DNA of 64,000 nt from Chrysopilus asiliformis (GCA_964034945.1 OZ035963.1:36896361-36960360); one strand, 5' to 3'. Positions 41,661-53,960 are shown, counted from the first letter of the stretch. The notes: generated from the letters alone by a model not told the origin. Translations and numbers: made by a program.

Positions 41661-42049
41661 AATATGTAAATCTCACAAGGAAAATATATTTCCTCTAATT
41701 TTCTGCAATTTTTCTTTATTTTAGGTCTCATAAATTTTACCTATTTTCATGTTCTATCACAAAATGTCTTGTGAAGACAACATTTTCTAAGGCATTTCTA
41801 ATTTATAGACAAAAATATTCGAAAAAAATCTGTCTGTAGTGTCATTTTAACCGAGACGAAATCTTACCGTGAAAAATTTTCTACCCAAATTTTTTGAATT
41901 GACGAGGAAATTTTCATTGGCAAATAAATTATTTCCTATGATTCGCCGTCCACCACATGAAATTTTTTGAAAAACTTGAGTTTCAAAAAAAAAACACTCC
42001 AAATTTTTGTTTTCATTGCGTTAATATTTGATAGTTCACTTGTGTTTTC

Positions 42050-42175
42050 GGCTTCGGCAAAACCTTCGGCTTAGTTTTGGCAGAACCCGAAGTTTGGCCG
42101 AAGGTATGATTTTTGGCCGAAGGTGTGATTTTTCGCCGAAGGTGGCCGAAGCCAATTAATTGGTCGGACTCTACT
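42050..42175. repeat. GGCCGAAGG-rich palindromic repeat
   Basis: Alternating GGCCGAAGG / CCTTCGGC motifs, ending GGCCGAAGCCAATTAATTGG. A related block lies at 62365-62455. Probably the end of a MITE family. Confidence 0.55.
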
Positions 42176-42337
42176 TGGAAGCGCAAATGTCACAGACTAT
42201 TTTTATACTGGTACAGCTTTATTTTAATACCGAAATTACGGCAGTATAAACACCCTACCTTAAAATAAATAACTACCAATTACAATAACAAAATTTTTAA
42301 AATTTGTGAAAATTACGAAATTGATTTTTGTCCAGCA

Positions 42338-42404
42338 AGAGGTTGAAAATTTCAAATTGTGTGACGGTATAAATTTCAAATTGTGTGACGGTATAAATTT
42401 CTAA
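42338..42404. repeat. Short tandem duplication
   Basis: AATTTCAAATTGTGTGACGG followed by TATA occurs twice in direct succession. Confidence 0.7.
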
Positions 42405-43081
42405 GCCTAATGCCTGCTAATCTCGCGCCGAAAAAGTGGTGCTGGTACATCTTGGAACTATTCGTTTTCTTTTTCGAATTTCTTGCGCTTTTTTATAATA
42501 TATGTTAATAACATTTATTAGATGTCCATGCTGCTATTGTTTCGACGTATTACATGATATTAAAGCGTCTAGCATTGCCAGCGCTATTTTGGCACCGGAC
42601 TAAATGTGACCAAAGAAGCCCATGATACTATTTTCAACGATCAGACGTGAATCGATCAGCCTATAAAATTTCATAGATGAATTGCCTGAGCGATGGAGAA
42701 ACAAGCTTTGCGCGAATTGCATTCGTGTACATAACATTCGTGAAAGCACAAAAAACTACACCCCTTCCTTATTTCACTTTTGCAAAAGCTTCTAATGCTC
42801 CTAGGCAGTTTTTTGGTTTTTGGAAAAATCTTTTTGATTTGATTTTATATAACAAGATTTCTTTCTAGCGCTAGAAATCTGAATATTGTTTGTGTGAAAA
42901 TCAGAATTAACTTTTTTCTTCAAAAATCTGCAAAAAATACTTTGGAGGAAATTGATAAACAAAAAAATTCTCTGGAAGAGAAAATGCCACGAAACCGTAT
43001 TACGATAATACATAATATAAAAAATAAATAAACTGCTGTGGCAGTTAAAGCAAACTGAAATTAATAGGATTTCCGATATTT

Positions 43082-43152
43082 TTACAGAAAGGGATTACGT
43101 ACAGGACTTTGATTTTGGGTAGTTGATGGCTTGCAAATTTTTTCTTTTGTAG
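43082..43152 (-). CDS. Copper transporter exon 3 (C-terminal tail)
   Basis: Acceptor TTATTTCAG, then TTKEKICKPSTTQNQSP and a stop at 43084-43082. The tail is poorly conserved in the family, so this exon rests mainly on splice signals and phase. Confidence 0.7.
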
Positions 43153-43860
43153 CTGAAATAATGGTATTACATAAATGAGTTTGGAAATATTTTTGCTGTT
43201 AATAATGTTTCAATGAACTTACTGTCTTCAGGGCACTTCGGCGAACAGATTACATTTGTAGTTCTGGCCCGTATATTTTCCATATTGATTCTCATTGATA
43301 TGTGTCCAAAGAGAAAATATCCCAATCCCATCCCGAAGATTACCACTAAAAACACGTAACCATTGTAGATCATCACAGAAAGCATAATAACATATCCCAG
43401 TGTATTTTGAAATAAAAACACACACGCTTGTTGCAATACACTGCAAAACTTTTTGGGAAAAGTAACTTCATGTGTCGAGTCGCGTTGTGTGGTCAAAAGT
43501 GTTGCTGTTTCGACAGGGCCACATGATGCAGTCTGTGGACGCTCTCGAGCTGCCCGAGCACGAACTCTTGTTTGATACACCTGCAAGGCATATGTGACAA
43601 AATAAAAAGATAACTCAATGGTAAAATTCCTTCGACTGATACGTGTAAGTATTTCTGTGGTAATACCCAACTAGATGCGCACGAACACAGAATTGCTTTT
43701 TATGTTAATTTACCTTAATAGCCTCATACAAAATCGACAAAAAAACCATAACTGCAGAGAGCAGAAGGAGCGCTTGTAATCCAGTCACATTTAGGCCGGG
43801 AAACAGGAATTCGCCTACGTCGGTATCCCAATAAAACGTCATTCGATGATGGTGAGGCAT
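43082..43860 (-). CDS. SLC31/Ctr-family copper transporter, three exons
   Basis: Moves Cu(I) across the plasma or endolysosomal membrane as a trimer. Coding exons: 43860-43714, 43580-43223 and 43152-43082; all junctions GT/AG and in phase, giving 191 residues (family about 140-200). Residues 1-24 form a short N-terminus starting MPHHHRMTFYWD, with few of the Met-rich motifs of high-affinity Ctr1. TM1 is about 26-48, ending YEAIK (family YEG-K). A long cytosolic loop covers 50-95. TM2 carries MLSVM (Met115/Met119), the conserved MxxxM copper filter. TM3 carries GMGLGYFLFG (Gly132-Gly136, GxxxG). The tail has Cys161 and Cys165 in ICSPKCPED, possible copper ligands. The short N-terminus suggests an SLC31A2 (low-affinity) relationship. 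A different last exon may exist at 39313-39488. Confidence 0.92.
43223..43580 (-). CDS. Copper transporter exon 2 (loop, TM2, TM3)
   Basis: Acceptor CCTTGCAG, then VYQTRVRARAARERPQ. Ends one base into a codon before the donor GTAAGT. Contains the MxxxM and GxxxG motifs. Confidence 0.92.
43714..43860 (-). CDS. Copper transporter exon 1 (N-terminus and TM1)
   Basis: 49 codons from ATG 43860-43858 to AIK, then donor GTAAAT. An upstream ATG in the leader opens only a 15-codon frame that stops at once, so this start is preferred. Confidence 0.9.
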
Positions 43861-43979
43861 TTCTCCAATTTTCAGTTTTGCCGTATTGTGTTGTGTTAAG
43901 CGAATGTTTTAATATAATTTTCGGGAACAATAATCGTTGGCGATTTCCTCACTCATCACACTCGCCTAAAATTGATGTA

Positions 43980-45938
43980 AAACATATTAGTTTTTTTACT
44001 AATTTTAAATACATGTAGTTATTAAGGTTTTTACAAAATACAAATTGCCAGTAACTTTTGTATGCCACAAAAAACGTTTAATGAGTTATATGTACGCATC
44101 CAATATTCGTGCCGTATGTCACGAAATAAATAAATCTCACAATTGACCGTTTTATTCATGAGTTTCAACGCTATTGCATATTCTATGTGTTAACAGTGTA
44201 TTTATTATGAATGCATAATATATCTTATTGGTAGATTCCATAGATATACGGATATAATTGGATTCATTCACTGAAATTCTTTAATATATTTTTATGTAAT
44301 GTAACTATGAGTATCGAAACAAACATTTCAATGTATATTAAAATTTTTAATACTGCAAAAGCTTTAATTCAAAGAAATTTGAGGAATCTAGCCATACTTA
44401 AAGTATAAGTGAAATTAAATTTTGAACCATCGACCGATTGAAGTACTGGCAGAATTTCTTTTGACTTAAGTTGTTTTAAATTTACTTGCAGTAACAACAA
44501 CAAATACAGGTAACCACAGGAATGTACGGTTCTTGGAAGTTTTTGGTTGTTCATATTGAAGATAAAGAAAAACTCTACAACTTCGTTTTTACCGCAATTC
44601 TCTAGTTTTAATAATTCTCAAGTTATTGGTTTTGATATCCAGGTTAGCAGGAATACAAAAGGGCTTTAAAAAAAATTATTTTCAAGAAAAATTTCGATTT
44701 TTTACAATTCAGAAAATATTATACCATTCGGATAATGAAATCAAAAATTCTCCGGCTTTGACAACTATTTGGGTACCCGGGCAAAAATTTATTTTTTTAA
44801 CTTTTACAAATATTTTTTTTAACTTTTATTTTTATTACTTAACTCTCAAATGTTTTAAAATTCCTTTAACCCTTAGAGGCACAGAAAAATAGCAAATATT
44901 TTCACCCTTCCGGCACTCGAAAAAAATTTTTTTTTTTTGATTTTTTTAGTGGTACCATTTTAAAGTATCATACGGCAATGAAAGACGGTTTAATTGGTGG
45001 TACAATTTTGATACCACCGTGCAGTATTTGTTACAAAAAAGGTGGTAAGTGCATTTGTGATCCAATTTTGATTTTTTGAGTAAAAAGCTGGACTACAGTG
45101 GACGTATTTGTAAAAAATAAAAATTTTTATTTAATACTAATAGCTTAAACATCATTAATTTATATAGAGAGAATTTTTAACCCCTATAGAAAAAAACGTA
45201 CTGAACAGGTTAATTAGTTTTTTTTGGTAAAAGTTTGCTTCTAAAATAATTTTTATTTTTTTCTTAAATTTTATATTTTCTTCTTAAGTTTTATATTTTT
45301 TAGTAATTTTGTGTTCGATTCTAATTAGTAAGAATTAATGTAAAAAAAACAAAAAATTAAAAAAAGGTTTTATTAAAAAATGTACTAAAAAGATTAAAAA
45401 ATATTTCAAAAAACATTTGTTTTTAGTACAAAAATTATTATTTTCTTTTTAGTACCAAATAACAGCTTTTTTTCATTTTTTTTTTAATTTTATACTTTTT
45501 AATCTTCGGCTATATATCCTTGCCTTCCGTTATCATTACGAGGAAGAAGTAGTGAATATATTGCAGTGTTACCGTAGCTACATATGTGGGCAAAATTTCA
45601 AGTCAATCGAATGATTGAAAGTGGGTCAAGTAGATTACAAGATTTGACCAAGACAAACAGATAGATAAACAGACAAACAACCAAAAAAGCAAGCTAAAAA
45701 AACCTTTTAATAATGACTAAGCTCTTTCATTTAAGAGCCCAACTTCCAAGTCAATCGGATAAAAAGCTTGTAGGGAACGACAACTATAGAAAAAGTTTAA
45801 CTACTAACACTGCCCAACATCAATATGTGGCATATGTGGACTTATGCCTTCACTCTGTGTATCAAAAAACTAACACTAACCGTGTACTGGGATAGAATCC
45901 ACCCCAGCTACAAAAACTTTTATAAAAAAAAAAATTTT
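43980..45938. other. AT-rich intergenic sequence
   Basis: No gene recognised. 45505-45700 is a worn copy of the flank of the minisatellite element (CAAAATTTCAAGTCAATCG, GACAAACAGA repeats; compare 47265-47385). Confidence 0.45.
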
Positions 45939-46163
45939 TTAAAAAAAGCTTTTATTTAAAAAAATGCACTAAAAAGAAAAAAATAATTTTCTGGACGCTG
46001 TGTATCACAAATATAAAAGCTTTTAAAAAGCGAGATAAATGTTTATTTTATTGTTTTATGCTTTATCTCACTTTTTAAAAGCTTTTATATTTGTGATACA
46101 CAGCGTCCAGAAAATTATTTTTTTCTTTTTAGTGCATTTTTTTAAATAAAAGCTTTTTTTAAA
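45939..46163. repeat. Large palindrome, about 100-bp arms
   Basis: 45939-46038 and 46063-46163 are near-perfect inverse copies around a 24-base spacer. Includes GACGCTGTGTATCACAAATA and the GCACTAAAAAG core also found at 1650. A second copy of the palindrome is at 50463-50690. Confidence 0.92.
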
Positions 46164-46248
46164 AAATTTTTTTTATTTTTTTTTATTTTGTTCTTTTTAG
46201 TCTTCGAATATATAGCTTTACATTTGAGATGTCCTCACAGGCTTTTTA

Positions 46249-47214
46249 ACTTGAGAATCGTATTCAGCGAACCCCAAAACCCGCGGAATATATTTTTTCC
46301 CGGAACAATTGAGAAAAAGGATAATCACGTTATCCTTACAGGACATTCCGTTATCCTTACAGACTTTTTGATGACAGATTCGGATTCAGCGACCCCAAAA
46401 ACCCCCAGAATAGATTTTTTTCCGGAAAATTTGGAGAAAAGGATAATTACGTTATCCTTACAGGACCTTCCGTTATTCTTACAGACTTTTTAATGACAGA
46501 TTCGGATTCAGCGACCCCAAAAACCCCCAGAATAGATTTTTTTCCGGAAAATTTGGAGAAAAGGATAATCACGTTATCCTTACAGGACCTTCCGTTATCC
46601 TTACAGACTTTTTAATGACAGATTCGGATTCAGCGACCCCAAAAACCCCCAGAATAGATTTTTTTCCGGAAAATTTGGAGAAAAGGATAATCACGTTATC
46701 CTTACAGGACCTTCCGTTATCCTTACAGACTTTTTAATGACAGATTCGGATTCAGCGACCCCAAAAACCCCCAGAATAGATTTTTTTCCGGAAAATTTGG
46801 AGAAAAGGATAATTACGTTATCCTTACAGGACCTTCCGTTATTCTTACAGACTTTTTAATGACAGATTCGGATTCAGCGACCCCAAAAACCCCCAGAATA
46901 GATTTTTTTCCGGAAAATTTGGAGAAAAGGATAATCACGTTATCCTTACAGGACCTTCCGTTATCCTTACAGACTTTTTAATGACAGATTCGGATTCAGC
47001 GACCCCAAAAACCCCCAGAATAGATTTTTTTCCGGAAAATTTGGAGAAAAGGATAATCACGTTATCCTTACAGCACCTTCCGTTATCCTTACAGACTTTT
47101 TAATGACAGATTCGGATTCAGCGACCCCAAAAACCCCCAGAATAGATTTTTTTCCGGAAAATTTGGAGAAAAGGATAATCACGTTATCCTTACAGGACCT
47201 TCCGTTATCCTTAC
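46249..47214. repeat. 122-bp minisatellite, eight units
   Basis: Seven highly similar 122-bp units begin at 46371, 46493, 46615, 46737, 46859, 46981 and 47103 (ATGACAGATTCGGATTCAGC), preceded by one divergent unit from 46249. Each holds AAGGATAATCACGTTATCCTT, an 8-bp stem with a 5-base loop, and GTTATCCTTACAG twice. 122 is not a multiple of three, so the open frames inside are not a repeat protein. Confidence 0.95.
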
Positions 47215-47402
47215 AAGGACGAAGTAGTGAAAATATTGTATTGTCATCGGACTTATATAAGTGTGCAAAATTTCAAGTCAATCGGACAAGTGGAAGTGGG
47301 TCAAAATTTGATTGCAAGATTTGACCCCGACAAACAAACAAACAAACAAACAAACAGACAGACAAACAAACAGACAAGATAGCGAGCTAAATAAAAGCTT
47401 TT
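47215..47402. repeat. Right flank of the minisatellite element
   Basis: Shared, inverted, with 49988-50145; includes a GACAAACAAACA microsatellite at 47328-47378. Confidence 0.85.
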
Positions 47403-47594
47403 AAAAAGTGAACAGATTGACCGATTCCAAATTTTTGTTTCGAATCGGCCCATTCTTTAACTTTTTTTGAAGTTTTAATGTGGTGTAGTACACTCCAGTA
47501 CACAGAGAAAAAGTTAATAAAACAAAGTCTGTCGGTATGTCCGTTGTACGTTTCTTAAATATCTTGAGAACGCGTTGACCTAGGCTTGAAAACA

Positions 47595-47690
47595 AGTTTT
47601 ACAAAAATCGTAGTTTCCTATCAACTTTTGGCAAAGTAACGGTAGCCATTACTTGTACCTCCCATAGAATTTTCTTAAAAAAATAACGTT
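47595..47690 (-). repeat. Dispersed repeat G, minus copy
   Basis: Inverse of 41400-41475. Confidence 0.5.
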
Positions 47691-48292
47691 TTTTTTAAAT
47701 TTCTCAAAGCCTATGCGCCTTTATGAAAAAATGCATATAACCAAATTTAACCAGTTCGGCCTTACTGGGACAACATGTCCCAAAAAATTCACGTGAACAA
47801 TGCTACTTTTCAGACTCTTGAAAATGCTTAAGTAGAATGCCCGAATTTAAGGTTCGACAACCCTGTATTGAAGTCGGAGTGAATCAGTAAGGTCTGCGAT
47901 CATTTGTCTGAACCTGGTTGCAGTTATAGTGATGCATGAACTGATTTTCATCAGTTACGTAAGCAATGTCGTTCTGTAAACATTAAAATATTTGTGCTGC
48001 GATTTAATTTTCTTTCTCGTTTCGTGTATCATATAAATAAAGATCCATTATTCTCGTTACCCGTTATTTATGTATAAAGTGCTTTATAACGGTAAGTTTT
48101 TTTTCCAATTGTAGCGATGTTTTGCGCCGTTTCCTCAAATAAACAGTAATAACTACGATTAGTTTTTGAAGTAAATAACGGTTACGTAAAATTATATTCT
48201 TCACAGTTTTCGATTGGATGCACCGTTAAAAATTCACCCCAACCCATCGCCGCCGCCTCCAGTACTCCGGCCGCCAAGTAATTTCGTTTGTT

Positions 48293-48316
48293 GGGAGGGG
48301 GAAGGGGGAGGGGGGC
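48293..48316 (+). other. G-quadruplex-capable G-run cluster
   Basis: Four G-runs (3, 5, 5 and 6) separated by one or two adenines; striking in AT-rich DNA. The surrounding 48220-48780 is GC-richer, with further G- or C-runs, and is probably a degenerate repeat. Confidence 0.8.
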
Positions 48317-49069
48317 TGGCGGTCGGAGCACCGATACCCTCAATATATAAAAATCATCCAAAACGGATTTTTATGAGTTCCTAAATCCAAAGAAATACCT
48401 TGTACGACTTCTGAATGTCAAATTAACGCATTTCAGAGGGTGGGGGTTAGAGGGTCACTGACCCCAAAAATACAAAAGTAGCTCAAAATGCATCCGGAGT
48501 CCAAAAAAATACATTTTAGAGAATTTTTTTTGTTTTCAGTGCCGTAGGCTTATTTTGTTTTGGGTGGGGGGAAACAAAAACTTTTTGGAAAGAATTCTTT
48601 GAGGCAAACTTTTTGGCGTTTACAGTTTTAAAATCGGTCAAAAGACAAACAAATTTTAGCCGCTTGTAATTTTTGCGAAAAAACTTTGGGGGTCTGCCGG
48701 CTCCCCCCTATGGCCGAGCGACTAAATTTTTTTTTATTTTTTAAATCCATTTGACCCCATAAATCTAGGAAAAAAATATGAAGATCCTAGTCAACCGCGC
48801 CTCTAAAGTAAAATTTTGCCAAATTATCATAAAAAATGTAAAATTTTTGGCCACACAAAAAAAGTATTTTTTTCGAGTAGTGTAATCTATCTGCTGAAGA
48901 ATCTGACAAAAAAGAGTAATGATGGATTGTAATTGCAACATTTAAGCGGACACAAAAACGCTCATACACCAAAATAGAAAGAATTAGAGCGTTATAAAAT
49001 ATTTCTTTCGCGAATCAAAAGTATAATCAACTTAGATATTTGCTTAACGTTGGATATTAAAACACGAAA

Positions 49070-49148
49070 GTTAGTTATATTTCTCTTCAATAGATATTAG
49101 TTATACTTCTCTTCAATGAGTATCAGTTATACTTCTCTCCAATGGGCA
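49070..49148. repeat. Three-copy tandem repeat, about 27 bp
   Basis: TTAGTTATACTTCTCTTCAA and close variants three times in a row. Confidence 0.8.
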
Positions 49149-49985
49149 ATTGCGCAACTAAATCTTTTGTTTATTGTTGTGTTAAACCTTCAATTCAAAA
49201 ACAAAATGAGCAAAACTTTCACTATTAGCAGATAAAAACGATAATACACTTCAATTAAATGAAATTTTAAAAATTTATGTGAAACGTTTTAATTGATTAA
49301 AAAGCCTAATATGAGTTTTACTTTTTAGAGTAATAAAGTGAAAACTTGTGTTACCAGTTACGTACCCGTAGTATACAACTTATCAATACTGATTACGAAA
49401 ATTACCAGCTGAGTCTCGAGATGGAGAAGTGTACAGAAATATTTTTACTAACCTTGAAATCAACATAATTTACGTAACATCAAAATTTATGTTAAAATAC
49501 AAGAAGAAAACACTAAATGTAAAATAATTGAATCAGTAAGAAACGCATTAAGTCCCAGATAATTAAGATCTCAGTATTAATGCTAAACACTTTCATTTGA
49601 TAACAACAAATGGCATAAGGCTACATGAACAGACGATGGATTTGATAATATCTTTCTCTTGTTTACCAATAAAGAGTGAAAGTTCTTAAAATATTCAGAG
49701 CTAAATATTGAAATGTTGAAAAACAGAAATTTGGAAAAAAAATCTGATGTGAACAGCATATGACTTTCTTATAGTACAATTCCATCCTAACACACGTCAA
49801 ACGCCCAAAATGTGGCATTATTAGCACAAAATCTCAATAAATTGGCAGTTTTCGCGAAAATTCAAAAAAATAGTACAAATTGTGGGATATCTCCACAAAA
49901 GCTATCGATTACAAAAGGCAATGATTTAGATAATTAAATCACAATTTCGTTTTTCGCGATTTACCCCAAAATTACGTGTTTTTTA
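49149..49985. other. Unassigned AT-rich sequence
   Basis: Nothing recognised. Confidence 0.4.
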
Positions 49986-49987
49986 AA

Positions 49988-50690
49988 AGCTTTTATTTAG
50001 CTCGCTATCTTGTCTGTTTGTTTGTTTGTCGGGGTCAAATATTGCAATCAAATTTTGACCCACTTCCACTTGTCCGATTGACTTGAAATTTTGCACACTT
50101 ATATAAGTCCGATGACAATACAATGTTTTCACTACTTCGTCCTTGTAAGGATAACGGAAGGTCCTGTAAGGATAACGTGATTATCCTTTTCTCCAAATTT
50201 TCCGGAAAAAAATCTATTCTGGGGGTTTTTTGGGATCGCTGAATCCGATTCTGATGTTAACAAGTCTGTAAGGATAACGGAAGGTCCTGTAAGGATAACG
50301 TGATTATCATTTTTCTCAATTGTTCCGGGAAAAAATATATTCTGCGGGTTTTGGGGTTCGCTGAATACGATTCTCAAGTTCAAAGCCTGTAAGGACATCT
50401 CAAATGTAAGGATATATATTCGAAGACTAAAAAGAACAAAATAAAAAATATACAAAAAAATTTAAAAAAAAAGCTTTTATTAAAAAAAATGCACTAAAAA
50501 GAAAAAAATAATTTTCTGGACGCTGTGTATCACAAATATAAAAGCTTTTAAAAAGCGAGATAAAGCATAAAACAATAAAATAAAAATTTATCTCGCTTTT
50601 AAAAAGCTTTTATATTTGTGATACACAGCGTCCAGAAAATTATTTTTTTCTTTTTAGTGCATTCTTTTTTAATAAAAGCTTTTTTTAAAA
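49988..50690. mobile_element. Inverted short copy of the minisatellite/foldback element
   Basis: Reverse complement of 45939-47402 in order: flank (49988-50145), minisatellite reduced to two units (50146-50395), then the palindrome (50463-50690). The two units correspond to the first and last of the eight-unit copy, so the copies differ mainly by array length. Confidence 0.88.
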
Positions 50691-51059
50691 AAAAAATTTT
50701 TATTTTTTTTTTTTAGCTACGTTTGTATAAAAAAGTTAATTTCTCAAGATTTTTTAAATTTCTACAATAATATATTTTTGTTATACATTGATACCGTATA
50801 CAGATATCAAACCAGATAGGTATACAGTATCGAGTGTATAGAGTTTCAAATATAAATGACATAGAATACATTTTTTCAATATTTTATTCATTTATACATT
50901 TATGTTTCATCCAAATCGAAACGCATGAAACCCTCCTAAGAGGACAACTCTTAAAGCCAATTTAAGATCCAAATAAAAACATAAAAAAAGCTACAATTGC
51001 CAGGGGCCATATGATGACAGACAAAATGTTTATTTAAAAAAATCCATTTGTGTAGAACA

Positions 51060-51310
51060 GGGGAAAAAAAGTGATCCGATTGGATTTTGATGTATGGATG
51101 AGTTATGTAAAATCCTATTCTAAAACACATTTTACCTTAATGAATTATTTCAACATGATAAAAAACTTTCATTTGTTTATGGGGAAGGGGAAAAGGAATT
51201 TAGCCTAGCTATTTACGAAAAACGTAACTACACGAAATTTCAAGTCTCTAGCTCAATCCTTTCGAAAGTTATGGTGTTCACAGACAAACGGACGGGCATG
51301 CGGTAATCAA
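51060..51310 (+). repeat. Worn copy of repeat family A
   Basis: ATTGGATTTTGATGTATGG, TTTCAAGTCTCTAGCTCAAT and ACGGACGGGCATGCGG keep the family order; the AATTGCCAGG near 50995 may be its start. Confidence 0.65.
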
Positions 51311-51419
51311 AATCTTTTGTTCAAATGTACGGGCTTTGCTTGGTAGCTCGTATTCGGGAGGTTGAATTTTCGATGACTTTGTCGGATAAATCTGGCTGAA
51401 TTTTGCTGGATGTCGTTTG

Positions 51420-51560
51420 TTATGTTGTTTTCGGTTATTCGCATAGACCTGCGATTAAAGATAGAAAGAACTCTAAAGGAGTTAAATCACCCGATCTCGT
51501 TGGCCAATTCACATCGCTGTCGCGCGAGATAACCTGGCATCAGTTTTTGAGGCCGCGGAG
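51420..51560 (-). pseudogene. Mariner-type transposase scrap
   Basis: The minus strand reads NWPTRSGDLTPLEFFLSLIA and then stops, the catalytic-end block of the transposases seen elsewhere in the window. Confidence 0.6.
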
Positions 51561-51699
51561 CGCAAAACTGATGCAAAATTCGGAATGGAAAGTCCGATTT
51601 TTGAGGTTGCTAATCACGTCCAAATCCATGAAATTCCAAATTTTTTCTCGAAATTTTCCAAAGAAGTAATATCTAGGGTTTGTTATTTCTAAATTGATA

Positions 51700-52500
51700 C
51701 AAGAAAATTAATGCGGAAAGGACGAGTATGTAAGCTAGTATAGAATATAATTACGCATCGGTGTTCCGATTTCGGAGGCTTCACTATTTGGTTTTTGACT
51801 CACATTTTCTGTTCTACATATCAACTGATTTATATAAAACGATTAGGCCGTAGGATAGTTACGCCTATTTGTGCTAATTCTGATATCAAATATCACAAAA
51901 AATCTAAAGCCTTCGAGTGCGGTTTGTACAAAAAATCATTTTTACTTACAGCAATCTCAGCCGATAGTCGGACTATGACAGAATATTTATATGGTGTATT
52001 CCCGGCCTACTATTAAAAACATAGTGTGATTGTACAATATTTATCGGTTTCCGAGTTGGAATTTATATAATAAATACAATACCAAAGATTTCAAACGCTG
52101 TTTTGGTTTAATTGTGTTAAACTATATAGCCATATCAGCACTGCAGCAAGCTGACTAATATTTTTAAGTTTAATATAATTTTAATAATTTAATATGATAA
52201 TTGAGTGAAAAACGTCACTTTGTTCTATTCTTTCTCTCAGTCATTCCATCGTGCCCGCACTACTGTTGTTGAAGATGCGCAGTGCATGAAAAATGAAATC
52301 CCACTTTGAAAATCCACATATCTCGCAGTGCTTGTGGCAAAATAAAAAAAATATAAGTTTCAGTAACAAGAGTGAAGGGAAAGAGATACCAAACGTCAAA
52401 TTTTGCATTTGCCAAACCTAGCAAATTCACGAAAAAAGGGTAGTAGATTTCGATAACAGGGTGTTAGATTTCTATAAAAGTTGATTAAACATAAAATAAT
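51700..52500. other. Unassigned AT-rich sequence
   Basis: Nothing recognised. Confidence 0.4.
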
Positions 52501-52602
52501 AGCTGCGTTCCCGACCCATGTAAAAACTACTGCGAAGTACTGATCAGCACCAGCAACTTTTCTAGGGAACGCACTTTTGGATGATTACCCAGTGAAAAAT
52601 TA

Positions 52603-53293
52603 TTCACCCCTGTTCTGGAACCCGGCGTTAGCCCGCTAAACGTACCGCCTTCGACTCGATTCGCTACGCGATCGGTGTTCTGGAAAACGGCGTTTGCTGT
52701 TAAAAAATACGGCAAACATCGCATGCAAACGCAGTGTCAAAAATCAGCTGATTGTGTTTATTTCTTGCTTATGCGAGTGAAAACGTTTGATAAAATTTTG
52801 AAAATGGATTTAACACTCCAATTACTTTTGTTAATGAGGCAGGACGAGGTAAATTCACTGAGAAACCAAAGAAGCTTACTGAGAGATTCTTCGAACGTAA
52901 TGAGGTTAAGTGAAGACTCGTAACTATACTTTCATTTTATCGATTAATAGGTGGAATTGTGAAGTATTTGTTAAACTTAGAGTTCCACTCCTATTTGAAT
53001 AAAACACTTTATTAATTATGATTCATAAAATTGAAAAGACATTTGCCAAACTTGCATTTTGTCAATCACGGCCAACACCAAACGCGAGAAAACTCAAGTG
53101 AGCAATTTAACCTCAAATATCAGCTCCCGGCGAATCTCAGAACATCAAAAATCGAATAGAATCGAATGCGTTCCTGCGCGTTGAACTGAAACGAAACGCC
53201 GCGTTTTCCAGAACACCAAAAATGAAATATCGAGTACCAAGCGAGTGAATATCGAATAAACTAACGTAACGCCGGGTTCCAGAACAGGGGTAA
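52603..53293 (+). mobile_element. Harbinger derivative B, copy 2
   Basis: TTCACCCCTGTTCTGGAACC and its inverse at the ends, TTA on both sides (52600-52602, 53294-53296). A transposase first exon starts at the ATG at 52804: LMRQDEVNSLRNQRSLLRDS, ending in a stop at 52921-52923. Directly preceded by a fragment of element C (52503-52593). Confidence 0.87.
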
Positions 53294-53513
53294 TTAAGGC
53301 ATTATCGCTAAGGTGTCTTTAAGACATGAGACAAATAATATAAAAGCCTCCAAATTAAAATGAGATGGAAGTTCATCTCAGGAAAAACGCGCCTTTTATG
53401 CGTGTGTTGGAAAAGTGAACTAAAAAAATTATTTTTTGTTGAAGTTTTGTGTTGGCTATCAGGAGAATTTAAACGACTCGGTAAATATTTTTATAGAAAA
53501 AGTAATAGATTAA

Positions 53514-53960
53514 GCCTAGTACGCAGTTCGAGTAAAATGAAATTTTCCATACAAATTTAACACTGCGCTTAAATTTAACCTCAGAAATTTTACCAAGCGG
53601 TACGCAGTTCGCTGGTAAAATGATGTGAAAAACTCATGTTGCAATGTTGCCTACACTACACTACACTAGATGGCGTAGAAAGTCTCCACTTGATTTTACC
53701 AGCATTTTAACTGTTCGGTACATTAAATTCGAGGTAAAAATTTGACAGATGAAAATAATAGAGGTTCTGTTTCCAGTTTTCTTAACGAGTGTGGTTTTTT
53801 AATTGAAAAAAATGGAAGAATATTTGGATTTTGAAGAAATTGAGGAATTGAAATCTTAGCTGTCAATTTGATTTCTCCACAAACAGTTTTTACTTCGTTT
53901 TTAATGTGCCAATTTGGAGTCCGCGTTAAAATTTCATTTTACTCGAACTGCGTACTAGGC
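53514..53960. mobile_element. MITE with 33-bp perfect ends and TTAA flanks
   Basis: GCCTAGTACGCAGTTCGAGT starts a 33-base terminal repeat mirrored exactly at the right end. TTAA at 53510-53513 and 53961-53964 suggests piggyBac-type insertion. An internal partial copy of the terminal repeat lies near 53590-53625. Confidence 0.82.

Noticed and set aside
46249..47214. CRISPR-like regular array
   Set aside because: Units are contiguous 122-bp near-copies without distinct spacers, and the genome is eukaryotic.
46188..47324. Repeat protein TDSDSATPKTPRIDFFPENL...
   Set aside because: The unit is 122 bp, not a multiple of three; the frame shifts at every unit, so this is non-coding minisatellite DNA.
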